Shown here: in pieces, positions 29,400 to 38,115 of the stretch
How the letters are laid out: each line of letters starts with the position of its first letter
Numbering within the stretch: position 1 is the stretch's first letter
Assembly: GCA_003719395.1 (NCBI GenBank)
Contig: RHMC01000025.1
Span: 1-58,894, forward strand
DNA: 58,894 nt
DNA from: Streptomyces altiplanensis
GTDB taxonomy: Bacteria > Actinomycetota > Actinomycetes > Streptomycetales > Streptomycetaceae
Direction of reading: 5' to 3'
Made by a program: the position numbers and the translations under genes
Notes under the pieces: model-generated
Databases searched by the model: none
Told to the model about the DNA's origin: nothing
Seen by the model: only the letters and a program-made list of their open reading frames with translations

Positions 29400-29514
29400 C
29401 GCCGCTCCTGGCTTCGCTTCCTGGCTTCGCTGTGGTGAACGGCCGGACGACTCCCACGTAGACTGGTGGGCTGTTGTCCGGCCGTACCCCTTTGATCTCT
29501 GGAGCCACCCCGTC

Positions 29515-30855
29515 ATGCAGTCAGAATCCAAGGAAACGGCCGACCAGTCCCTCGTCGGAACCGAGTACGAGGTCGAGGTCGGCCCCGTGGCCCACGGCGG
29601 CCACTGCATCGCCCGCACCGACGAGGGCCGGGTGCTGTTCGTACGGCACGCGCTGCCCGGCGAGAAGGTCCGCGCCCGCGTGACGGACGGCGGGGAGACC
29701 TCCCGCTACCTGCGCGCTGACGCGGTCGAGGTCATAGAGGCGTCCAAGGACCGCGTCGAGGCCCCCTGCCCGTACGCCGGACCCGGCAAGTGCGGCGGCT
29801 GCGACTGGCAGCACGCCAAGCCGGGCGCGCAGCGGCGGCTCAAGGGCGAGGTCGTCGCCGAGCAGCTCATGCGGCTCGCGGGCCTCAGCCCGGAGGAGGC
29901 GGGCTGGGACGGCACCGTCATGCCGGCGCCCGGCGACAAGCTGCCCCAGGGCGAGGTGCCCGCGTGGCGCACGCGTGTGCAGTACGCCGTCGACGCCGCG
30001 GGCGGCGCCGGACTGCGCAAGCACCGCTCGCACGAGGTCCAGCCCATCGACCACTGCATGATCGCCGCACCGGGCGTCAGCGAACTCGGCATCGAGAAGC
30101 AGGACTGGCCCCAGATGGCGTCGGTCGAGGCGATCGCCGCCACCGGCTCGAACGACCGCCAGGTGGTCCTCACCCCGCGACCGGGAGGCCGCCTCCCCCT
30201 CGTCGAGCTGGACAAGCCGGTCTCGGTCCTGCGCGTGGAGGAGAAGGACGGCGGAGTGCACCGGGTGCACGGCCGCGCCTTCGTGCGCGAGCGGGCGGAC
30301 GGCCGTACGTACCGCGTCGGCATGGGCGGCTTCTGGCAGGTCCACCCGCAGGCCGCCGACACCCTGATGCGCGCCGTCATGCAGGGCCTGCTGCCGCGCA
30401 AGGGCGACTCGGCCCTCGACCTCTACTGCGGGGTCGGCCTCTTCGCGGGCGCGATCGCCGACCGGGTGGGCGACCAGGGCGCGGTGCTCGGCATCGAGAC
30501 GAGCAAGCGCGCGGTGGAGGACGCCCGCCACAACCTCCAGGGCTTCGAGCGGGTCCGTATCGAGCAGGGCAAGGTCGAACAGGTCCTGCCGCGTACCGGA
30601 ATCACGAACGTCGACCTGATCGTCCTGGACCCGCCCCGCGCGGGAGCCGGCAAGCAGACGGTCAAGCACCTGGCCACCCTGGGCGCCCGCCGCATCGCGT
30701 ACGTGGCCTGCGACCCGGCAGCGCTGGCCCGGGACCTGGCGTACTTCGCGGACAACGGCTACAAGGTACGGACGCTGCGGGCGTTCGACCTGTTCCCGAT
30801 GACCCACCACGTGGAGTGTGTCGCCATCCTCGAACCGGCCGCAAAGGGCTCCTGA
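29515..30855 (+). CDS. TrmA/RumA-type 23S rRNA or tRNA (uracil-5-)-methyltransferase
   Basis: A 446-residue SAM-dependent RNA methyltransferase. It has an N-terminal TRAM domain ('VEVGPVAHGGHCIARTDEGR'), an Fe-S cluster cysteine set ('CPYAGPGKCGGCDW'), a SAM motif 'ALDLYCGVGLFAG', the motif 'VLDPPRAGAGKQ' and the catalytic loop 'YVACDPAALARDL', in which Cys attacks uracil C6. The target (23S U1939/U747 or tRNA U54) cannot be told from sequence. It is the last clear core gene before accessory DNA. Confidence 0.9.
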   Translation: MQSESKETADQSLVGTEYEVEVGPVAHGGHCIARTDEGRVLFVRHALPGEKVRARVTDGGETSRYLRADAVEVIEASKDRVEAPCPYAGPGKCGGCDWQHAKPGAQRRLKGEVVAEQLMRLAGLSPEEAGWDGTVMPAPGDKLPQGEVPAWRTRVQYAVDAAGGAGLRKHRSHEVQPIDHCMIAAPGVSELGIEKQDWPQMASVEAIAATGSNDRQVVLTPRPGGRLPLVELDKPVSVLRVEEKDGGVHRVHGRAFVRERADGRTYRVGMGGFWQVHPQAADTLMRAVMQGLLPRKGDSALDLYCGVGLFAGAIADRVGDQGAVLGIETSKRAVEDARHNLQGFERVRIEQGKVEQVLPRTGITNVDLIVLDPPRAGAGKQTVKHLATLGARRIAYVACDPAALARDLAYFADNGYKVRTLRAFDLFPMTHHVECVAILEPAAKGS

Positions 30856-31108
30856 CCTGCGGTTTTGCCTGTGCGCGTTATGTGCGGTGTGGGCGTTACG
30901 GGCGATATCTTGACGCTGAAATGACGCTCGTGACGCTCATTTGACGCTCGTTCTGATGGGGTGTCACCTGGCTGATCGTGCAGGTCGTGCAGGTCGTGCC
31001 GGGCGGAGGGCGCGTTTCCGTGGGCTGTCTTTGCGGGAACTTGAAGGAAGAACGGCCGGGTTCCTCCCTGCCGTACTTCGGCGGGCCGGACATTGGCGGA
31101 GCGGGCGC
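30856..31108. other. Core/accessory boundary, no gene
   Basis: This 253-base stretch follows the TrmA-like gene. It holds four short TGACGCT(C/G) direct repeats (separate entry) and a GTGCAGGTC repeat at about 30976-30997 (two copies). No tRNA or clear attachment site is visible. Confidence 0.5.
30911..30949. repeat. Four short direct repeats TGACGCTS
   Basis: TGACGCTG at 30911 is followed by TGACGCTC at 30922, 30931 and 30942, with starts 11, 9 and 11 bases apart. The near-helical spacing is like iterons or tandem protein-binding sites. They lie about 160 bases from the stop of the broken minus-strand gene. Confidence 0.6.
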
Positions 31109-32358
31109 TCAATAGGTCGGTCCGTAAGGGCTCCAGTGCCCGAGGAAGGGCCTTAGGTCGTGGGCTCGCGGTTCGGGGGCGTCGGGCAACCGGGGTGGTG
31201 AGCTCAGCGGGTCGAGGCGCTCGACGGTGGCCGCTGCCCAGCTGGTCCATGCTTCGGCCTCGTTTCTGGCCTGGCCCGGGGGCATGGCCTCGACTCGCGT
31301 GCGCACAGCGCTCACGTACTCGGTCAATCGGGTGGCGTGGCGCCATACCGCTTCCTGCGCTTCGAAGTGTCTGACGCGGTACGCCTGGGCGTACTGGACG
31401 CGCGCTTCTTCCATGGCGGCTTCCCAGCGGATGCGCTTCTGGCGGGCCGCTTCGATCTCGTCCAGGCGTCTGCGTTCGGCGGCGTCGCCGCGGAGGGTGA
31501 CCTCTTGAGCGATCTCGGCGAGTTGGTCTTCGAGGGAGCGGCCGGGGGTGTCGGCCCATTCGCTCGCCCGGTGCGGCTGGCCGCCGCTGAGGACGAAGCG
31601 GAGGCGTTCGGGCGGGGTGTGGTCGAAGCGGGGGATCCTGATCCAGGAGTTCTTCTCGGCCTCGGCGAGTTCCTTCTCGGTGGCGGTGATCAGCGCCTGG
31701 ATAAGCCTGAGGGCGCGTCCTTGGACCGGCTTGGTAAGGCCCAGCGGCTGGGGTTCTGCATGGCCCGCACCACGCTGTGCGGCCGCGTGAGCCGTGAGGG
31801 GACAGGGACGGGTTTGAGGGCCGCCAGGCGCCAGGCGGGGATGTCGACGAGCTTGATCTCGTATCCGCCATGGCACCAACCCCCGTACAGCTCCTTCGTC
31901 TCCGGGATCCTTCCGGATCTGCGTGCTGCGGCGAGGCGGGAGGGTCACTTCTCCAACTCAGGACCGCTGCCGTTCTTCACGATCCTGCCGCCGGCCTCCG
32001 CGAGCTCTTGCAGCAGCTGTTCCGAGAACGTCATGCGAGGCTGTGGGGAAGGACGTGGCAATCGAGCGGAGGCAGGAATTTCCTGCGCTTGGATTGGCAG
32101 GGGTTGCGGAGGGGCTGCCTGGGTCTTCCGCAGGCGAGACTCGCGGGGAGGGTATGTGCTGTGTGCCAGGTAATGCCGGCCGGCACTCGTCAGGGTGACG
32201 CTCCACTGCCCGCCCTTTTTGGAGACCGTGACCAACCCCCGGTTCTGCAATGCCTGGCAGGTGGTCTTGTAGGAGCTGGTCTCCCCTACGCTGACAGGGC
32301 ACCCGGCGCCCACCCACTGCAGCACCGAGAGCTGCCGCTCATTGACCTGCCGTTCCAA
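31109..32358 (-). pseudogene. Broken Streptomyces accessory-region protein with N-terminal winged helix
   Basis: The N-terminal part (32358-31945) starts 'MERQVNERQLSVLQWVGAGC' and reads like a winged helix ('KTTCQALQNRGLVTVSKKGG'). It ends at a stop, 'GSGPELEK'. The C-terminal part (from about 31780 to 31109) runs 'KPVQGRALRLIQALITATEK', 'RRWEAAMEEARVQYAQAYRV' (coiled coil) and ends 'RPFLGHWSPYGPTY'. I recall intact relatives of about 500 residues in Streptomyces. Here the frame is broken near 31945-31900, and the middle seems to lack a segment between 'LITATEKE' and 'LAEAEKNSW'. I read it as a dying gene of a former mobile or accessory element; function unknown. Confidence 0.6.
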
Positions 32359-32729
32359 TGGCCCGCCTTCGACTCGAAGCGATCTACAACGGCGGCATGC
32401 TGTCAGTTCGGTTGGTCAGCGACCGGCGATTCGAAACAATTCGCTCGAATGAGCGAGAGCTCGCGGTGAGCTGCCAGGGTGCGGGCGCGAACTGGGTGCC
32501 CGCGCGGGCGGCGTTGCCCTTGCTATCAATTCGGATGGTGTCCCGCCGGATGGTGTAGCCGATCAAGGTGCCGGAATCCGCAGGTCGGGGAAGGTGGCGC
32601 CGCCGGACCGGGTGTTCAACTCGCCTCAGCAGGGCGCCTCGTGGACTGCCGCCTCTGCGGAGATCGTCAGGGGCCTCGTACCGGAACGCGTAACGCTTGA
32701 TCCCCTACACCACGACGCGGGACACGACC
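32359..32729. other. Accessory intergenic region (371 bp)
   Basis: It includes an inverted repeat CGCTCGAATGAGCG just upstream of the winged-helix gene (about 32440-32453), possibly an operator for it. The remainder gives only short, broken frames on both strands; I support no gene here. Confidence 0.4.
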
Positions 32730-33041
32730 TCAATTCGCCGCCGTAGCTGCCGGCGAGAAGGCGAGGGCTTGGGTCGGAGCCTTCGTACTCGGCAGATCTG
32801 AGCAGCACTGCACCGCTGGCGCGGCGACACCGGCCCTGCTCTCCGAAGGGTAGAACCCGGCCTCCTCACCGTAGCGCCTCGGGCAGCAGCGGCTCCCCGC
32901 CGACCATCGCGGCACATAGCCGGTGCCGAAGTCGCGGTAGACGGCGTCGAGCATCACCGCTCGCGCCTCGTCGAGGTCGGCCGCAGTCATGATGCGGTAG
33001 TCGTGCGCATGCACGCTCTGGGCGACGGGACCGGCGGGCAC
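32730..33041 (-). pseudogene. GNAT acetyltransferase N-terminal fragment
   Basis: The first ~45 residues include 'HDYRIMTAADLDEARAVMLD' and 'AVYRDFGTGYVPRWS', a typical GNAT N-terminus. Then the frame degenerates, and neither the acetyl-CoA loop (Q/RxxGxG/A) nor the C-terminal half is present. The gene is a decayed remnant. It sits beside the degraded first DJ-1 gene. Confidence 0.45.
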
Positions 33042-33066
33042 GGCCTCATGGTGCGCGCGGATGCCG

Positions 33067-33667
33067 TCAAGCGGTCCAGACGGTGCCGCGGGCCTCGTAC
33101 TCCAGCATGGCTTCCAGGCCGAGTGCGGCGTCGACGCCCAGTTCGCGTCGTACCAGCCACAGGGCGAGGTCCAGGCCGGAGGTGACGCCGCCGGCGGTGA
33201 CCAGGTCGCCGTCGTCGACGACCCGCGCCTTCTTCAGCACACCGCCCTGCTCGACGAGGTCGGCCTGTGCCCGGTGGTGGGTGGTGCAGGGGCGGCCGCG
33301 GGTGAGACCGGCTGCCGAGAGGAGCATCACGCCGGCCGCAAGGCGGCGATGGTCAGTCCCGGCCGCCGGGCGGCGGCGAGGGCACGGGGGAGTGCGCCCC
33401 GCCGGATCTCGGCGCGGACACCCGGGGCCTCCGGGCGGGCGTAGCCGCCGCCGGGGACGACGAGGAGGTCCGCCTCCTCGGGGGCCCAGCGGTGGTCGGC
33501 GCGGAGCCTGGTGCCGAAGGCGGCGGTGATGGTCCTGGGTCCGTCGAGGGTCACGTAGCGCACCTCGACGTCGCGTTCGGTGAAGTGGTCGGAGGCCGAG
33601 AGCACTTCGTAGGGCGCGGCGAGGTCGAGTTCCTCGACGCCTGGAACAGGACGACCTGGGCGCGCAA
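33067..33667 (-). pseudogene. DJ-1/PfpI family protein, copy 1, frameshifted
   Basis: The pieces 'AQVVLFQ' + 'GVEELDLAAPYEVLSASDHF', 'ADLLVVPGGGYARPEAPGVR' and 'MLLSAAGLTRGRPCTTHH' with 'TAGGVTSGLDLALWLVRREL' line up with copy 3 of this family. Two one-base slips (near 33640 and 33335) break it. The second falls exactly at the nucleophile elbow, so the usual VCTG is unreadable here. A TTG at 33667 is a possible start. If the indels are real the gene is dead; if not, it is a normal ~200-residue glutamine-amidotransferase-like protein. Confidence 0.65.
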
Positions 33668-33837
33668 GGGGGCGCGGTGGCCGGAGCCGGGAGGCGTGGC
33701 GGTTCCGGTCGCGGTGGTGGCGGCGGTGGCCGTGGCGGTGGGGAAGCCGGCCGCGAGGCTGGTGGCGCCGAGGGCGTCGCGGTGCGCAGCAGGTACGTCG
33801 GTTCACGTGGTTCTCCTGTTGTTCGTTGTCGGAGCGG

Positions 33838-34446
33838 TCAGTGGGCGAGCGGTTCGTCCGCGAGGTAGGGCGGCGCGGGGTCGTACTGGATCTCCCGGCG
33901 CACCGCCCGGGCGTGTTCGCGGCCGTGCAGGCGCCCCACGAGCCACAGCGCGCCGTCGATGCCGGCGGACACGCCCTGACTGGTCAGCAGCCGGTCGTCC
34001 ACGACGTACCGGGCATCGGACACGACGGTGACGTCGCCGCGGGCCCTCAGCGCCTCCTCGTACTGCCAGTGGGTGGCGACCCGACGGCCGCGCGCCGGGC
34101 CGGCGGCGTGCAGGAGGAAGGCGCCGGTGCAGACGCCGACGACCCACCCGGCCCGCGCGGCCTGAGTGTTGATCCATGTGGTGACGCGCGGGTTGTGCGG
34201 TTCGGTCTCGCGGGCGCCGGATCCTCCGGGGACCAGGAGCACGTCGAGCGGGGGGTGGTCGTCCAGGGTGTGGTCCGGCAGGACGCGCATCCCCTTGGCG
34301 CAGTGGACGGGACCGGGGCGTTCGGCGAGGAGCAGGGCGCGGTCCGCCCCGCCCCGCAGGGCGGCGGAGGTGGTGAAGACCTCCCAGGGGCCGGCGAAGT
34401 CGAGTTCCTCGACGGTGTCGAAGAGAAGGATGCCGTAGGTGGTCAT
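33838..34446 (-). CDS. DJ-1/PfpI family protein, copy 2 (isonitrile-hydratase-like)
   Basis: A 202-residue intact protein: 'TYGILLFDTVEELDFAGPWE', 'LLVPGGSGARETEPHN', nucleophile elbow 'VVGVCTGAFLLHAAG' (Cys) and 'ATHWQYEE', then 'TSQGVSAGIDGALWLVGRL'. The C-terminal 'IQYDPAPPY' is close to the tail of Pseudomonas isonitrile hydratase, which adds water to isocyanides to give N-substituted formamides. The family also contains glyoxalases, so this assignment is an inference. It lies between two paralogues on the same strand. Confidence 0.85.
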   Translation of the reverse strand: MTTYGILLFDTVEELDFAGPWEVFTTSAALRGGADRALLLAERPGPVHCAKGMRVLPDHTLDDHPPLDVLLVPGGSGARETEPHNPRVTTWINTQAARAGWVVGVCTGAFLLHAAGPARGRRVATHWQYEEALRARGDVTVVSDARYVVDDRLLTSQGVSAGIDGALWLVGRLHGREHARAVRREIQYDPAPPYLADEPLAH

Positions 34447-34531
34447 GGGCAAGCCGTTCGTGTCGGGTGCGGTGCGTACCGCTGAGGGAAAACGAGGGGA
34501 GGGACGACGGTGTGACCGGACGCGGCACCGG

Positions 34532-35160
34532 TCAGGCGGTGTTCACGAGGCCCCGGCGCTGGTACTCGAGGACTTCCTCGGCGAACAGGGCCGTGTCGGG
34601 TCCGAAGAACCGCTCGATCAGCCAGATCCCCAGGTCGATGCCCGAGGTGACGCCTCCGCAGGTGACGAGATCGCCGTCGTCGACCACCCGGCCGCCGACG
34701 ACGCGACCGCCCTGGGCGCGGAGTTCATCCTGGGCGATGTGGTGGGTGGTGCAGCGGCGTCCGGCCGTCAGGCCGGCGGCAGACAGCAGCATGGTGCCCG
34801 TGCACACCGCGCCCATGACCAGACCGTCCCGCCGGGCGGCCGCGAGTGCCCGGGGCAGGGTGCCGCGCCGGATCTCCCGCTGGAGACCGGAACCCTCGCC
34901 GTAGCCTCCGCCGGGGACGACGATCACGTCGGCGGATCGCGGCGACCAGGCGTCCCGGCAGACGATCTCCATACCGGACGAGGTCGTCACCCGGCGCGTT
35001 CCGTCCGCCGTGACGAAGGACTGCGCGAGGTGCTCCTCGCCGACGATGCCGAACACCTCGATGTGGCCGGCGAAGTCCTGCTCCTCCACACCGTCGTAGA
35101 GGACGGTGTGGACGCGGGCAGGGGGCGTGCGGGACGCGGACGTACGGACGGGGAAGACAT
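34532..35160 (-). CDS. DJ-1/PfpI family protein, copy 3, start disturbed
   Basis: The core 'VHTVLYDGVEEQDFAGHIEV', 'ADVIVVPGGGYGEGSG', the elbow 'VMGAVCTGTMLLSAAGLTAG' and 'TCGGVTSGIDLGIWLIERFF' form a complete ~195-residue domain. The conserved part has no ATG in frame. An ATG at 35160 with GGAGG eight bases upstream sits in another frame, so I place the start there and assume a one-base error near 35110. In-frame reading alone could start at a GTG at 35263. It is very close to copy 1 (same 'LLSAAGLT.GR.CTTHH' signature), a recent duplication. Confidence 0.78.
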
Positions 35161-35311
35161 GAAGTGGCCTCCGTGAGGACGGGACACGTGTGCCTCGCGG
35201 ACCGGGCCGTGAGGCGGGAACGCGTCCAGTCTTCCGGCGGCCGCTCCCCGGCGACACCGGCACGCATGCCCCTGGTGCGCAAGATACGGCCAGCCGGGGC
35301 CCGGGGCTTCG

Positions 35312-36277
35312 TCAGCGGCGGAAAGCGGACCTGTACGCCGACGGTGTCGTGCCGACCTGCCGGGCGAAGTGATGGCGGAGCGTCTCGACCGCCCCGAATC
35401 CGGTGGCCTCCGCGACCCGCGCCAAGGGCAGCTCCGTCGTCTCTAGGAGCTCTCTGGCGCGCTGGACGCGCTGCGCGAGCAGCCACCGCAGCGGCGTGGT
35501 GCCCGTCTGGGCGCGGAAATGCCGCGCCAGACTGCGCCGGCTCATCATCGCGTGCGCCGCGATGTCGGCCAGGGACAACGGCTCGCCCAGCTTGTGGCGC
35601 ATCCACTGCAGCGTCTCGCCCAGATCGGCGGAATCGGTCCCGGGCGTGCGGTACTCGATGAACTGGGCCTGACCACCGGATCGTTGGGGAGGCATCACCA
35701 GCATCCGCGCGGCGCTCGCGGCGACAGCGGCACCGTGGTCACGGCGCACCAGGTGCAGGCACAGGTCCAGACCCGCGGCGATACCGGCCGACGTGAGCAC
35801 CTGCCCCTCGTCCACGTACAGCACGGACGGATCCACGTCGATCGCCGGGAACCGTTCGGCCAACGCGTCGGCGAACCGCCAGTGCGTCGTCGCCCGGCGG
35901 CCTTCGAGCAGCCCGGCATGCGCGAGCGCGAAGGCGCCGGTGCAGATCGAAGCGATACGCGCTCCGCCTTCCGCCGCCTTCCGCAGCAGCCGTAACGCCC
36001 GCGGATCCGGTGCGCGTTCGACGGGAATCCCCGGCACGATGACCGTGTCCGCACGGAGAATGTCGTCCCAGCCGTACGAGGAGGAGACCCGGAACGGCGC
36101 CGTGGGGCCGGCCGTCGCCGCCGTCTCGTGATCGACGCACACCCGGACCTCGTAGGCGGGCGATCCGCCAGGCTCGGTGACGAGCGCGAACACCTGGCAG
36201 GGGATGGCGAGATCGAAGGCCGACACCTCGTCGAGCGCGAGAACCGCAACAACGTGCATACGTCCGAGGCTACGCAT
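35312..36277 (-). CDS. GlxA-family AraC transcriptional regulator with DJ-1/PfpI domain
   Basis: A 321-residue regulator. Residues ~7-185 form a DJ-1/PfpI-like sensor ('VVAVLALDEVSAFDLAIPCQ', 'ADTVIVPGIPV', 'ASICTGAFALAHAGLLEGRR' with its Cys). Residues ~215-318 form a double AraC helix-turn-helix ('PLSLADIAAHAMMSRRSLAR', 'LPLARVAEATGFGAVETLRH'). Members of the family regulate catabolic or stress genes and often sit by DJ-1 enzymes. The ATG at 36259 ('MHVVAVLAL') is a plausible alternative start. It lies 18 bases after the Zur-like gene on the same strand. Confidence 0.9.
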   Translation of the reverse strand: MRSLGRMHVVAVLALDEVSAFDLAIPCQVFALVTEPGGSPAYEVRVCVDHETAATAGPTAPFRVSSSYGWDDILRADTVIVPGIPVERAPDPRALRLLRKAAEGGARIASICTGAFALAHAGLLEGRRATTHWRFADALAERFPAIDVDPSVLYVDEGQVLTSAGIAAGLDLCLHLVRRDHGAAVAASAARMLVMPPQRSGGQAQFIEYRTPGTDSADLGETLQWMRHKLGEPLSLADIAAHAMMSRRSLARHFRAQTGTTPLRWLLAQRVQRARELLETTELPLARVAEATGFGAVETLRHHFARQVGTTPSAYRSAFRR

Positions 36278-36295
36278 CCCCCGCGCGCTTCGGTG

Positions 36296-36745
36296 TCACA
36301 CCATGAGGGGGGCAACTCCGCCGTGCCGCGCCCCCACCGTTCGGCAGCCGGCGCAGACCCCGGTGAGCTCCAGGGTGTGTTCGACGTCCGCGAAGCCCGA
36401 CGACCGTACGACGGCGGCGACCCATTCCTCGACGGCATCCGTGTCGAGCGGCTCGTGGCGGCGGCAGCGGCGGCACAGCAGGTAGTGGCAGTGGCCGGCC
36501 TCGGGACGGCGGTACCGGTAGAGCCGCTCGCCGACCTCGTCGCGGACGACGTCGGCGGCACCGGACTGCTCCAGGGCCTGGAGTGCGCGGTACACGGTGG
36601 TGAGACCGACGCGGACGCCCGACTCGCTCATCGTCCCGTGGAGCTCCTGTGCCGAGACGAACTCGGCGTGATCGGCCAGCGCCTTCTCCACGGCGGCGCG
36701 CTGGCGGGACGTGCGCCGGTTCGTCTCCGGTGGTGTGACGGTCAT
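36296..36745 (-). CDS. Zur-like Fur family metal regulator
   Basis: This 149-residue repressor matches Streptomyces Zur in layout: 'RQRAAVEKALADHAEFVSAQ' and 'VGLTTVYRALQALEQSG' (winged helix), then metal-binding residues in 'HCHYLLCRRC' (H85, C86, H87, C91, C94), 'VEHTLELTGVCAGC' (H123, C131, C134). The two CxxC pairs are the structural zinc site and H85/H87 contribute to sensing. It is probably a second Zur paralogue dedicated to this locus, but the metal (Zn, Ni, Mn or Co) is not proven. It is transcribed after the MFS gene and before the GlxA regulator. Confidence 0.85.
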   Translation of the reverse strand: MTVTPPETNRRTSRQRAAVEKALADHAEFVSAQELHGTMSESGVRVGLTTVYRALQALEQSGAADVVRDEVGERLYRYRRPEAGHCHYLLCRRCRRHEPLDTDAVEEWVAAVVRSSGFADVEHTLELTGVCAGCRTVGARHGGVAPLMV

Positions 36746-36760
36746 GGCCGACCCCCTGCT

Positions 36761-36771
36761 GAAAGCTTTTC
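36761..36771. promoter_or_regulatory. Candidate metal-regulator operator
   Basis: GAAAGCTTTTC is an A/T-rich inverted repeat (AAAGCTTT core) in very GC-rich DNA, 16 bases upstream of the Zur-like start. Zur boxes contain GAAA and TTTC arms, but the spacing here is two bases shorter than usual. Confidence 0.3.
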
Positions 36772-36825
36772 CGGTTCGGTGGAGCCCACCGCGTGCCGGG
36801 CCCTCGGCTCGCGGTGGGCTTCCGT

Positions 36826-38115
36826 TCATTCCCCGGCCGGTGCCGGGGCGCGGGCCGAGAGGCGGGCGAGGACGAGGGCCACGAGGGTCAGTCCCCCGAG
36901 GGCCGCCGCCGTGCCGGCGAAGCCGCCGAGCGCCAGGCCCACACCGCCCAGTCCGGCGCCGAGGAAGACGCCGAAGCTCATCCCGGCGGCGTTGACGCTC
37001 AGCGCCGTGCCGCGCAGGGAGCCACAGCGCCGTACCAGCAGGGTGGTGACACAGGCCGCGACCGTCGCGTGACCGGCGCCGACCAGAGCGGTGAGGGGCA
37101 GTGCCAGCCACAGGGTGCGGGTGAAGAAGACGCCGACGAGTGCGGCCAGTGCCACGATCAGCCCGAACGTCATCAGGCGTTCCGCCCGGATCGTCGCCCG
37201 GTCGGAGCTGAGCAGCCGTCCGGCGAGCAGGTTGCCGAGGAAGAAGGCGGTGCCGCTGAGCGTCCACACGATCGCGAAGGGCTCGGGCGCGAGCCCGAAC
37301 CGCTCGTCGTAGAAGGCGGCGAGGTAGGCGAGGTAGCCCATGAACGCGGCCGTCCGCAGCATGGCGACCAGGATGAGCGGCACCACCCCGGCAGGGCGCC
37401 CAGAAGCCGGTACGACTCCAGGTAGCCGGGCCGCTCCGTCTTCTCGGCGGCCTCCGTCCCGGTCTTCCGGCGGCCGCGGAGGAGGAAGTACAGGGCGAGG
37501 CACGGCGCAGAGCGCGGCGATGGCCCACAGGTCGCCCCGCCAGCCCCATACCAGGGCGGGCAGCGCGACGAGAGTGCGCGGCGAGCAGCGCGGTCAGCAC
37601 CTGGGTGGCCGTGATGAGGGTGGCGGCGCGGCCCGCCGCGGCGTCGTTGTCGAACCGGTCGGCCGCGGTCAGCGCCGGGTTGAGTACGGCGGTGCCGGCG
37701 CCGACCAGCAGGCAGAACGCTGCCAGCAGCAGGAACTCGCCACTCGCACCGAGTGCCGCCGAGACCGCGAGCACCGCGAGACCGCCCGCGGCGGCCCACT
37801 CCCGGCGTACCCGGTCGATCAGCGGCGCGAGCGCGGTGCCCACCGCGAGGGCGGCCAGGCGCCGAGCCCGCGCAGCTGGCCTAGCGCGGCGACGCCGCCG
37901 CCGGAGACTTCGATGGGGACGAGGAAGGTGCTGTAGATGGTGAAGGGCACCAGGCCGACGGCGGAGGCCAGCATGAAGGGCCACAGGACGCGGGTCATCG
38001 CCAGGTCACCGGGTACGGCAGCGGCGTCGGAGGTCGTGTCCGTGTCCGTACCGCTCTCCGGCTGTGTGCCGCCGGTTCCCGCCGCAGCCTCCGGGGTCGT
38101 GGTCTCGCTGCTCAT
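36826..38115 (-). CDS. MFS transporter, several frameshifts
   Basis: A 12-TM major facilitator of about 425 residues. The N-terminus (38115 on) is a polar, Thr/Ser-rich tail followed by 'WPFMLASAVGLVPFTIYSTF' and the C-terminal half reads 'VPLILVAMLRTAAFMGYLAY', 'FGLIVALAALVGVFFTRTLW' and 'AGHATVAACVTTLLVRRCGS'. Frames shift near 37860, 37570, 37500 and 37395. The ATG overlaps the stop of the DUF364 gene (ATGA), so the two are coupled. In this setting an exporter of the pathway product, or an importer of its metal complex, is the likely role (inference). Confidence 0.78.

Noticed and set aside
27282..29618. 778-residue minus-strand frame over the KimA-like gene
   Set aside because: His/Asp/Val/Gly-biased shadow of the real APC carrier.
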